Shown: one piece after another, positions 57,341 through 64,000 of the stretch
Position numbering within the stretch: position 1 is the stretch's first letter
Layout: each line of letters begins with the position of its first letter
NCBI RefSeq assembly: GCF_020010925.1
Contig: NZ_JAGJBZ010000001.1
Coordinates: 744,001 to 808,000 of the forward strand
Direction of reading: 5' to 3'
Length of the DNA: 64,000 nt
Origin: Streptomyces griseiscabiei
GTDB lineage: Bacteria > Actinomycetota > Actinomycetes > Streptomycetales > Streptomycetaceae
The notes under the pieces: model-generated
What the model saw: only the letters and a program-made list of their open reading frames with translations
Told to the model about the DNA's origin: nothing
The model's database searches: none
Program-made: the position numbers and the translations under genes

Positions 57341-59161
57341 TCAGCCCGTGGTCCCCGTGGCTCCGGGGGTTCCCGTCGTCCCGGTCGTCCCCGTCGCTCC
57401 GGCCGGGTCGGTCGTCTCGTAGTTCTGGCCGAGTACGACGGAGACGTCGGCGTTGGAGGTGGTCTCGCCCTTCTTCACGGCGCCGGTCGGCAGGCCGAGG
57501 GTCTTGGCGACCTCGATGGCGTCCTGCTTGCGGGCCGGATCGGAGTAGGTGACCTGGGAGGTGGCCTGGGCCGTGGCGGTGGCGCCGGCGTCGAGGAAGG
57601 TGTAGCCGCCGTTGAGGACGGTCACCCGGGCCTGTTCGGTGGCGTCCTTCTCGCCGGTGGCGTTGCGGATGCCGACCCGGACGGCGTCCCCGGCGTCGGG
57701 GCTCTTCGCGGCGCCGCCGAGCAGGTCCTTGACCACGCTGTCGGAGTCCTCGGCGCTGAGGGTGCCGTCCTGCTGGACGGGCAGCAGTTCGGTCTCGTAG
57801 TCGCCGCCCTTGGCGTGGTCGGCGAGCCCCGCGAGGAAGGTGCCGAGGTCCTTGTCGCTGAGCGAGGGGTCGAGGATCTGGGCCAGTGTCTGCACGGTGA
57901 CCGTGGCGGCCTGGGAGTCGGAGGACAGCTTGCGCAGCACGCCCTGCACGACCTGCCCGAACCGCTTCAGCTGCGCGTCCTGCGACTCGCCGGAGGCCCG
58001 GTAGGTGGCGTAGGCGACGGCCATCTTGCCGCTGAGGGTCTGGGCCTTGCCCTTGGTGACGAGGGGGGCCGTGCCCTTCTTCTTCGCCTCGGGGTCGGGC
58101 ACGTCGGTGTTCGTGTCGACGTCGATGTTGCCGACGAGTCCGACGAGGTTGTTGAGATAGGGGGTGTCGAGCCGCCAGGTGCCCTCGATGTCGGTGCCGA
58201 GCACGGTGTCGAGCGCGTCGCGGGTACCGGAGGAGCCGTCGTCGTCGACGGACTTGGCGAGGGTGGTCGTGGTGCCGTCGTCGCCGGTGAGGGCGAGGGC
58301 GTTGGGGATCAGGACGGTGGCGCCCCGTCCGGTGGTGGTGTTGTTCACGAGCAGCGCCGTGGAGGTACCGCCCCCCTTGGTGTCGTGCAGGTGGACGACG
58401 ATCACGTCCCGTTTCTGGGCGGCCGCGGAGGTCGTGGTGCCGGTCCGCCCGTCCGAGGAGGCACCGGGCAGCATGCCGGCCCACCACAGGTAGCCGACAC
58501 CGCCGACCGCGACCAGGGCGAGGACCACGGCCAGGGCGACCATGCGGCTCTTGGCGCGCCGCTTGGCCTCCTCACGGCGCTCGGTGCGGTTCTCGGTGAA
58601 GTTCAGCCAGTCGATGACGTCCTCGGAGTCACCGTCGGGCTCCTCGACGAAGGCGAACTGCTCGGTGCGGTAGTCCGGTTCGTCCGGACCCGGCTCCGCG
58701 GAGTCGCCCTGGGCCCGGGACCCGTCCTCCTCTGCGGTGTCCGGCGGCGCCGACTGCTGCGGGATGTAGGCGGTCTGCTCGGCGGCGGGGGCCGCGCGGC
58801 CGCCGGCCGCGCTCTGCCCGTAGGGGTCGTACGGGTCGTACGCGTCGTAGGCGGGCCCCGGCGTCTGCTCACCGGTGCCGTAGCCCTGCCCGTACGTCTG
58901 GTTCTGGCCGTAGCCCTGGGTCTGCTGCTGCTGGACCTGGCCGGTGGCGTACGGGTCGTAGCCGTAGCCCTGGCCGTACGCCTGGTACTGCCCCTGCGGC
59001 TGCTGTGACCCGTAGGGGTCGTAGGCCTGCTGCTGGGGAACCTGCTGCTGCGGCACCTGCTGAGTGGGTGCCTGTCGGTACACCGGCTGTCCGTACTCGT
59101 CGTAGCCGACGAGTTCGTAACTCTGGTCTCCCCCGTAGCCGCCGTCGTGTCGGTCGTTCAC
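57341..59161 (-). CDS. LCP/LytR-C-terminal-domain membrane protein, divergent
   Basis: A 606-residue protein. A long cytoplasmic N-terminus (about 1-220) is rich in Gln, Tyr and Gly (YGQGYG-type repeats), with one membrane helix (VALAVVLALVAVGGVGYLWW, about 227-247). An extracellular LytR-CpsA-Psr-like domain (about 265-455) and a LytR C-terminal domain (about 480-590; VRVGIRNATGEKDATEQARV) follow. LCP enzymes attach glycopolymers to peptidoglycan. Here the usual catalytic-Arg segment (IPRD) reads IPNALALTG, so activity is doubtful. The GTG at 59161 follows GAGAGGGG. It is placed between nadD and rsfS. Confidence 0.8.
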   Translation of the reverse strand: MNDRHDGGYGGDQSYELVGYDEYGQPVYRQAPTQQVPQQQVPQQQAYDPYGSQQPQGQYQAYGQGYGYDPYATGQVQQQQTQGYGQNQTYGQGYGTGEQTPGPAYDAYDPYDPYGQSAAGGRAAPAAEQTAYIPQQSAPPDTAEEDGSRAQGDSAEPGPDEPDYRTEQFAFVEEPDGDSEDVIDWLNFTENRTERREEAKRRAKSRMVALAVVLALVAVGGVGYLWWAGMLPGASSDGRTGTTTSAAAQKRDVIVVHLHDTKGGGTSTALLVNNTTTGRGATVLIPNALALTGDDGTTTTLAKSVDDDGSSGTRDALDTVLGTDIEGTWRLDTPYLNNLVGLVGNIDVDTNTDVPDPEAKKKGTAPLVTKGKAQTLSGKMAVAYATYRASGESQDAQLKRFGQVVQGVLRKLSSDSQAATVTVQTLAQILDPSLSDKDLGTFLAGLADHAKGGDYETELLPVQQDGTLSAEDSDSVVKDLLGGAAKSPDAGDAVRVGIRNATGEKDATEQARVTVLNGGYTFLDAGATATAQATSQVTYSDPARKQDAIEVAKTLGLPTGAVKKGETTSNADVSVVLGQNYETTDPAGATGTTGTTGTPGATGTTG

Positions 59162-59177
59162 CGGTGCCCCTCTCGGC

Positions 59178-59888
59178 TCACTCGCCGCGGTACAGCTGCC
59201 GCTTGTCGATGTAGCGCACCACGCCGTCCGGCACCAGGTACCAGACGGGATCGCCCTTGCCGACTCTCGCACGGCAGTCCGTGGAGGAGATGGCGAGGGC
59301 GGGGACCTCGACCAGGGAGACCCCGCCCGCGGGCAGGCCGGGGTCGGTCAGGGTGTGACCCGGACGGGTGACCCCGATGAAGTGCGCGAGGGAGAAGAGC
59401 TCCTCGGCGTCGCGCCAGGTGAGGATCTGGCCCAGGGCGTCGGCGCCGGTGATGAAGAAGAGGTCCGAGTCGGGGTTCAGCTCGTGCAGTTCCCGCAGGG
59501 TGTCGATCGTGTACGTGAGGCCCTTGCGGTCGATGTCGATGCGGCTCACGGAGAAGTGGGGGTTCTCGGCCGTCGCGATGACCGTCATCAGATAGCGGTC
59601 CTCGGCCGCCGAGACCGAGCGGTGGGACTTCTGCCACGGCTGGCCGGTCGGTACGAACACGACCTCGTCGAGACCGAACTGCGCGGCGACCTCCTGGGCC
59701 GCCACGAGGTGCCCGTGGTGGATCGGGTCGAACGTGCCGCCCATGACGCCGAGCCGGCGTCGGCCGGGCTCCGACGGGCGGTTCCCCGGGGCGCCGGAGG
59801 CGCTGTCGGCCCGGCCGTCCGTGGTGTCGTGTGCCTGGTCCGCCGCCTTGTCGTGCTCCGGACCGGTAGGCGTTTCCTGCTCTCCCAT
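59178..59888 (-). CDS. nadD: Nicotinate-nucleotide adenylyltransferase
   Basis: A 236-residue NaMN adenylyltransferase of NAD biosynthesis. It has the nucleotidyltransferase motif [20 protein letters not shown] (about 47-66), [23 protein letters not shown] and the [10 protein letters not shown] signature. The about 45-residue N-terminal extension is polar and probably disordered. The ATG at 59888 was used; a start nearer the core (GTG/ATG around residue 45) cannot be excluded. The nadD-LCP-rsfS-phosphatase order is standard in Streptomyces. Confidence 0.94.
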   Translation of the reverse strand: MGEQETPTGPEHDKAADQAHDTTDGRADSASGAPGNRPSEPGRRRLGVMGGTFDPIHHGHLVAAQEVAAQFGLDEVVFVPTGQPWQKSHRSVSAAEDRYLMTVIATAENPHFSVSRIDIDRKGLTYTIDTLRELHELNPDSDLFFITGADALGQILTWRDAEELFSLAHFIGVTRPGHTLTDPGLPAGGVSLVEVPALAISSTDCRARVGKGDPVWYLVPDGVVRYIDKRQLYRGE

Positions 59889-59946
59889 GCGTGGAGAGCC
59901 TACCGGCCCGGCCGACGCGCACCGTTCGAACGTCCTTTTGCGCGGA

Positions 59947-60114
59947 TTAGCGGTCGCGGTTGAAGCGGGTGGTGATCCACAGCAGCAGCATCAGGGCGAC
60001 GAAGGCTCCGCCGCCGGTCAGGTAGGGGCTCAGGCTCTCGTGGTTGCCGCCGTGCTCCCCGCCGCCCTCGGCGGCGAGAGTGACCAAGTCGGCAGCGGTG
60101 CTGTGGAAGCTCAT
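59947..60114 (-). CDS. Small membrane protein (55 aa)
   Basis: A 55-codon gene from ATG 60114. The product begins [20 protein letters not shown], then a Gly/His-rich stretch, one membrane helix ([16 protein letters not shown]) and a basic RFNRDR end. The architecture (polar N-terminus outside, helix, short basic inside tail) parallels the 56-codon gene at 60292-60462. It is upstream of nadD on the same strand. The function is unknown. Confidence 0.75.
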   Translation of the reverse strand: MSFHSTAADLVTLAAEGGGEHGGNHESLSPYLTGGGAFVALMLLLWITTRFNRDR

Positions 60115-60291
60115 CGTCGGCGTGACCTATCCGGGTGTGGGATCGGGATAAAGACCCGCCCATCGTAAGCGGGGGGCCCGCCGGCGATCACGCCGACTCC
60201 GCCCGGGAGTGAACACGGGCCCCGCCGCGCGCGTACTTCCCTCACGAGACAACCGTTCGCGGACCGTGGACGTCCTTCCTCTCGGCGGGCG

Positions 60292-60462
60292 TCAGTCGTC
60301 CCGCTTGTAGCCCCGCAGCAGGAACCACGCCATCAGGACGGAGCCCAGGACCATCACGATCAGCACCACACGCAGCAGGTTGCCCGGCCCCTGCTCCTTC
60401 GCGGCGAGGTCCGCGGCCTCGGTGAGCCAGGCGGACGCGTGCGGGTGCGGGAGATGTCCCAT
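60292..60462 (-). CDS. Small membrane protein (56 aa)
   Basis: A 56-codon gene from ATG 60462 with AAGGAG about 9 nt upstream. The product begins MGHLPHPHASAWLTEAADLA, followed by a membrane helix (LLRVVLIVMVLGSVLMAWFL) and the basic-acidic end RGYKRDD. It is similar in size and plan to the neighbouring 55-residue protein. The divergent M48 peptidase gene starts about 100 bp away. The function is unknown. Confidence 0.75.
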   Translation of the reverse strand: MGHLPHPHASAWLTEAADLAAKEQGPGNLLRVVLIVMVLGSVLMAWFLLRGYKRDD

Positions 60463-60560
60463 GGAGATCGCTCCTTACGGTTGATGCCCTGCCACGGTAA
60501 CTCCGCCTAGGCTGGACCCCGCTTCGGGGGCAACATGGGCAAACAGAGCATGGGGGAAAC

Positions 60561-61661
60561 ATGCCGGACGACAGCCACGAGCAGAACGGCCACGACAACG
60601 GGCACGAGAACGTGCCGAGCAGGCAGCGCAGGCGCTTCGAGGGGATCTCCTCCCGGGCGTACGAACACCCCGCGGACCGCTCGGCGCTGGTGGCGCTGCG
60701 CAAGCTCAGCGGCTTCGACACGGTGTTCAAGGCGCTCAGCGGTCTGCTGCCGGAGCGCAGCCTCAGGCTGCTGTTCCTGTCCGACTCCGTACGGGTCTCG
60801 GACCAGCAGTTCGCCCACCTCAACACGATGCTGCGGGACGCGTGCTACATCCTGGACCTGGAGAAGGTCCCGCCGATGTACGTGAACCAGGACCCGCAGC
60901 CCAACGCGATGTGCATCGGTCTGGACGAGCCGATCATCGTCGTCACCACCGGGCTCGTCGAGCTGCTCGACGAGGAGGAGATGCGGGCGGTCATCGGGCA
61001 CGAGGTGGGCCACGCGCTCTCCGGCCACTCGGTGTACCGGACGATACTGCTCTTCCTGACGAGCCTCGCCCTGAAGATCGCCTGGATCCCGCTGGGGAAC
61101 ATCGCGATCATGGCCATAGTGACCGCGCTGCGCGAGTGGTTCCGCAAGTCGGAGCTGTCCGCCGACCGCGCGGGCCTGCTGGTCGGCCAGGACGTCCAGG
61201 CCTCGATGCGCGGTCTGATGAAGATCGCCGGCGGCAACCACCTGCACGAGATGAACGTGGACGCGTTCCTCGCGCAGGCCGAGGAGTACGAGGCCGGGGG
61301 CGACCTGCGTGACTCCGTCCTCAAGATCCTCAATGTGCTGCCCCGCTCGCACCCCTTCACCACCGTGCGCGCGGCCGAGCTGAAGAAGTGGGCCGAGTCC
61401 CGCGACTTCCAGCGGATCATGGACGGGCACTACCCGCGGCGCAGCGAGGACAAGGACACCTCGGTGACCGACTCCTTCCGCGAGTCGGCCTCGCACTACA
61501 CGAGCAGCGTCAAGACCTCGAAGGACCCGCTGATGAAGCTGGTCACCGACATCGCGGGCGGCGCGGGCGACCTGGGCAGCCGGGTCCGCCGCGGCTTCGG
61601 CGGTGGCGGCGGCACGGCCACCGGCACCGCCACGGAGGACCGGCCGCGGGACGACGAGTGA
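60561..61661 (+). CDS. M48-family zinc metallopeptidase
   Basis: A 366-residue M48 peptidase. The zinc motif is VIGHEVGHALSGHS (HExxH, about residue 149), with the third ligand in KSELSADRAGLLV. Hydrophobic segments about 170-195 suggest one or two membrane helices, as in HtpX-type proteases. The C-terminal RRGFGGGGGTATGTATED is low-complexity. It could act in membrane protein quality control. It is divergent from the small membrane protein genes. Confidence 0.9.
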   Translation: MPDDSHEQNGHDNGHENVPSRQRRRFEGISSRAYEHPADRSALVALRKLSGFDTVFKALSGLLPERSLRLLFLSDSVRVSDQQFAHLNTMLRDACYILDLEKVPPMYVNQDPQPNAMCIGLDEPIIVVTTGLVELLDEEEMRAVIGHEVGHALSGHSVYRTILLFLTSLALKIAWIPLGNIAIMAIVTALREWFRKSELSADRAGLLVGQDVQASMRGLMKIAGGNHLHEMNVDAFLAQAEEYEAGGDLRDSVLKILNVLPRSHPFTTVRAAELKKWAESRDFQRIMDGHYPRRSEDKDTSVTDSFRESASHYTSSVKTSKDPLMKLVTDIAGGAGDLGSRVRRGFGGGGGTATGTATEDRPRDDE

Positions 61662-61689
61662 CGCGGGACTGAGAGCAGAGCGGCCGGGC

Positions 61690-61775
61690 TGCGCCCCTGA
61701 AACGCGGGGGCGCAGCCCACTGCGTTCCAGGGGCGCGGGGAACTGCGCGAGAAGCCCCACCGGCCCCGCGGGCGA
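61690..61775. repeat. Dispersed palindromic repeat, copy after the M48 gene
   Basis: The copy has CCCCTGAAACGCGGGGGCGC and the complementary right arm, then GGGGCGCGGGGAACTGCGCG and AGAAGCCCCAC. It starts about 30 bp after the M48 stop, in the convergent gap with the next gene, where it can act as a bidirectional terminator. Confidence 0.85.
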
Positions 61776-61791
61776 CGACGCACCCGCGGCC

Positions 61792-62862
61792 TCACACCTT
61801 CGGCTGCGCACTCTCCGCCAAGGTCCCGCACAACGCCGTCGCGGCACCCGTGCCGTAGGGATCGGTCCCGGCGGCCGGCCCGCCGGCCTTCGCGGTCTGC
61901 CCGGCCAGCAGCGGCCGCAGATGGTTCGTGGCGTCGTCGGCGCAGGCCAATGGCCCGGCCTGGACGTAGGAGACGACGAGCTCGACCTGGTGGGTGCGCA
62001 GATCGTCCTGGTCGAAGCGGAAGTGCAGCTCGCGCCGGACGGTGAACAGCGAGGCCTCCGCGTCGGCCGGGCCGCCGGACGGCCGCAGCGCGTACACGAG
62101 GGTGTGGGCGGCGACGACCTCCAGGGTGCCGGAGTCGAACTCGGCGGCCTGCAGGGTGCCCTGTACGCGGACCTTCCGGTCGGCGAGTTCCGCGCGGGCC
62201 GGGTCGAAGCGGACCAGCCAGCCGGTGGGCGCGTGCCGCCCGTCCGCCGCCGGATGGTCGAAACTCTGCTCGAACTGGTCGAGCTGTTCGGAGTCGAGCA
62301 GCCGCCGCACCGGCTGGACGGTGGTGCCGCCGAGCACCTCCGGGTCGAGCGCGGAGGCGACCAGGTACTCCTTGGCGATGGTCAGCGCGGAGACGACCTG
62401 GCTGTCGGTGAAGTGCTCGGTGCGCCGGGTGGCCGGCATGGTGATGCCCTCGGCCCCGACCCGGAACCGGGCGGCCGGGCTGTGCGCGTACAGCGTCTCC
62501 GGCTCCGTGGCGCCGGGCACCGCGGACTGCGGGGACAGCGGGATCACCGTCATCCGCAGCGGCTCGGTGGGCTTCGCGGCCGGAGTGTCGTACGGATGGC
62601 GGACGCCCATGTAGATCGCGGTGGCGAAGGCGAGGGCGATCAGCAGCACGAGGACCAGGGCCTGCCGGGAGAGGCCGCGGCGTACGGCCGGGCGGCGGCG
62701 TACGGCCGGGGCGTGGTCGGAGAGGCGTTCCTGGGCGGAGAACTCCTGGAGGCGGGCAGCACGGATGAACGATTCGTCGAAGACGACGGATCGGTATTCG
62801 TCCTCTCCACCGCCGGGGGCGCCCTCGGGGCTCCCCTCAGGTGGGTTTCCGGGCCCGCCCAT
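61792..62862 (-). CDS. Membrane-anchored protein with SVVFDE-F-RAA motif, unknown function
   Basis: A 356-residue protein. A cytoplasmic N-terminus of about 65 residues contains YRSVVFDESFIRAARLQEFS. One membrane helix follows (ALVLVLLIALAFATAIYMGV, about 68-88), with an extracellular domain of about 270 residues predicted mixed alpha/beta (RTEHFTDSQVVSALTIAKEY; FTVRRELHFRFDQDD) and two Cys near the C-terminus. No family is recognised. The same N-terminal motif is found in the next gene (62985-63584), suggesting a shared partner. Confidence 0.75.
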   Translation of the reverse strand: MGGPGNPPEGSPEGAPGGGEDEYRSVVFDESFIRAARLQEFSAQERLSDHAPAVRRRPAVRRGLSRQALVLVLLIALAFATAIYMGVRHPYDTPAAKPTEPLRMTVIPLSPQSAVPGATEPETLYAHSPAARFRVGAEGITMPATRRTEHFTDSQVVSALTIAKEYLVASALDPEVLGGTTVQPVRRLLDSEQLDQFEQSFDHPAADGRHAPTGWLVRFDPARAELADRKVRVQGTLQAAEFDSGTLEVVAAHTLVYALRPSGGPADAEASLFTVRRELHFRFDQDDLRTHQVELVVSYVQAGPLACADDATNHLRPLLAGQTAKAGGPAAGTDPYGTGAATALCGTLAESAQPKV

Positions 62863-62984
62863 ACATGGAGAGTAGGTCTTCCGGGGCCTCGGTAAACGCC
62901 CTGCTCCACCACAAGTTCTGACAGGTCCTCACCAAGGTTCACGCACCAGGGGCGCACCGCGCTCCGGGGCCCGCACGCGGCGCG

Positions 62985-63584
62985 TCAGGGGGTGCGGGGG
63001 TCCGCCGACACCGCCGGCTGGGAGAAGTCCGCGGAGGCGGAGGGGCCGGTCGGGGTGCCCTGTCCGACGCCGGTGGTGGCGGGCGGCAGCGGGACCTCGC
63101 CGCGTCCGGAGGAGGCGCCCCGGTAGACCGCGGTGAAGGCCAGCGCGACCATGCCGATGCCCATCACCAGGGCGAGGATCCAGGCGACGGGCCGGTGCCA
63201 GCGGGTCTGCTTGCCGTACGGCCTGCCGTAGGCCCCGTCGGCGCCGTAGCGGGCCTCCAGGACCTCGGGGTCGTCGAGGTCGTCCAGGTCGTCGTCGCGG
63301 CCGAAGTCGGGGCCGTCGGAGCCGAAGCCGTCGTCGTAGCGGTCGTCGTCGCCGCGTACGCCTCTGGAGTGGGCCCGGCGGGCCTCGGCCTCCTGGGCGG
63401 CGGCGCGGGCCTCCGCTGCTGCGAGCAGACGTTCGATCGCGGTCGGCTCGTGGACCACGGCCGCCCGTACGAAGTCCTCGTCGAAGACCACGGAGGCGAA
63501 CTCTTCGTCCATACCCCCGCGGTCGCGGTCGTCGTCGGGCTCCCAGCCGTTCGGGAACGGCGTGCCCCCCACGTCCTCCGGCAC
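62985..63584 (-). CDS. Membrane protein with SVVFDE-F-RAA motif, unknown function
   Basis: A 199-residue protein. The cytoplasmic part has EFASVVFDEDFVRAAVVHEP, an Ala/Glu/Arg helix (LLAAAEARAAAQEAEARRAH), a very acidic Asp/Gly stretch, then one membrane helix (AWILALVMGIGMVALAFTAV) and a short Ser/Pro extracellular tail. A GTG start at 63584 is preferred: TACTCT, a -10-like hexamer, ends 6 nt before it, so the message could be leaderless. A TTG at 63611 is an alternative. It shares the motif of the neighbour at 61792-62862. The function is unknown. Confidence 0.7.
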   Translation of the reverse strand: MPEDVGGTPFPNGWEPDDDRDRGGMDEEFASVVFDEDFVRAAVVHEPTAIERLLAAAEARAAAQEAEARRAHSRGVRGDDDRYDDGFGSDGPDFGRDDDLDDLDDPEVLEARYGADGAYGRPYGKQTRWHRPVAWILALVMGIGMVALAFTAVYRGASSGRGEVPLPPATTGVGQGTPTGPSASADFSQPAVSADPRTP

Positions 63585-63707
63585 GGATCCAGAGTAGACC
63601 GGGGTGGTCAATTTGGGCAGACGGTAAGGAAATTCATCCGTTTTGCCAGCTGGACACCAGGCTGTTCACAGGAACGGACCGGCGCCCCCCGAGCCCCGTG
63701 CGCCCCC

Positions 63708-64000
63708 TCAGCGCCGTACGTGCCCGTCGCCCGTGACGATGTACTTCGTGCTGGTCAGCTCGGGCAGACCCATCGGGCCCCGGGCGTGCAGCTTCTGGGT
63801 GGAGATGCCGATCTCGGCGCCGAAGCCGAACTGGCCGCCGTCGGTGAAACGGGTCGAGGCGTTGACGGCGACCGTCGTGGAGTCGACCAGCTGGGTGAAG
63901 CGGCGGGCCGCCTGCTGGGAGGTGGTGACGATCGCCTCGGTGTGGCCGGAGCTCCACAGCCGGATGTGCTCCACGGCCCGGTCGAGCGAGTCGACGACGG
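63708..64000 (-). CDS. proA: Gamma-glutamyl phosphate reductase, C-terminal fragment
   Basis: About 97 C-terminal residues of ProA, which reduces gamma-glutamyl phosphate to glutamate-5-semialdehyde in proline synthesis. The stretch [40 protein letters not shown] and [20 protein letters not shown] is diagnostic. The gene continues beyond the window end. Proline synthesis genes usually flank this nadD neighbourhood in Streptomyces. Confidence 0.94.
   Translation of the reverse strand, partial: VVDSLDRAVEHIRLWSSGHTEAIVTTSQQAARRFTQLVDSTTVAVNASTRFTDGGQFGFGAEIGISTQKLHARGPMGLPELTSTKYIVTGDGHVRR

Overview
The window is a piece of a high-GC actinomycete chromosome, almost certainly Streptomyces. The evidence is the very high third-position GC, frequent GTG starts, GTGA/ATGA gene overlaps, and the core order phoH-ybeY-corC ... 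dnaJ2-hrcA ... hemW ... lepA/rpsT-holA-comEC-comEA-degV-leuS ... rsfS-LCP-nadD ... proA, which is typical of that genus. Most of it is conserved housekeeping chromosome carrying smaller accessory insertions, decayed genes and intergenic repeats.

Region by region: 1-3.8 kb holds the start of era, then an ammonium transporter/PII pair (amt-glnK) behind a GlnR-like operator, a small secreted protein, and a remnant of a pentapeptide-type membrane protein. 3.4-7.1 kb is the minus-strand operon phoH-ybeY-corC-yjbR-like-(degenerate cytidine deaminase). 7.2-11.7 kb is a D-glucarate catabolic island (IclR regulator divergent from kdgD-gudD) followed by a PfkB sugar kinase. 12-14.6 kb is decayed: a multiply frameshifted MFS transporter, an adenosine deaminase with two single-base deletions, and a 211-bp MITE-like element whose end overlaps the rnz stop codon. 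14.6-24.7 kb has RNase Z, a HIT protein, tricorn protease, a lipoprotein, a VOC protein, rsmE, a nitronate monooxygenase-like flavoprotein, and dnaJ2-hrcA under a CIRCE operator. 24.8-28.3 kb has an MBL hydrolase, a DUF3097 protein, a Uma2 protein and hemW. 28.4-35.5 kb is a divergent signalling locus: an RsbW/GAF/PP2C phosphatase opposite a 1394-residue hybrid histidine kinase with six exact 92-residue HAMP-type repeats, plus a receiver/coiled-coil protein. This architecture matches the OsaC/OsaA/OsaB osmoadaptation proteins. 35.6-48.3 kb holds fadD, lepA, rpsT, holA, an arylamine N-acetyltransferase, comEC, comEA and degV. 48.5-51.5 kb is leuS, preceded by a 12-codon leader peptide with three consecutive Leu codons and a terminator. 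51.7-54.8 kb is a two-gene redox module: a bis-heme ferric-reductase-like membrane protein and a NuoF-SLBB-ferredoxin protein. 54.9-64 kb holds two identical tRNA-Ala(GGC) genes flanking two tiny zinc-ribbon genes, then a phosphatase, rsfS, an LCP-like protein, nadD, two tiny membrane proteins, an M48 protease, two membrane proteins sharing an N-terminal motif, and the 3' end of proA.

A palindromic intergenic repeat family recurs at least eight times, almost always just after gene 3' ends. The most interesting items are the leuS attenuator, the haem-b/NuoF-ferredoxin module, the Osa-like locus with its HAMP array, the MITE at rnz, and the shared SVVFDE-F-RAA motif of the two membrane proteins next to proA. 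No CRISPR array, prophage or biosynthetic gene cluster was seen.
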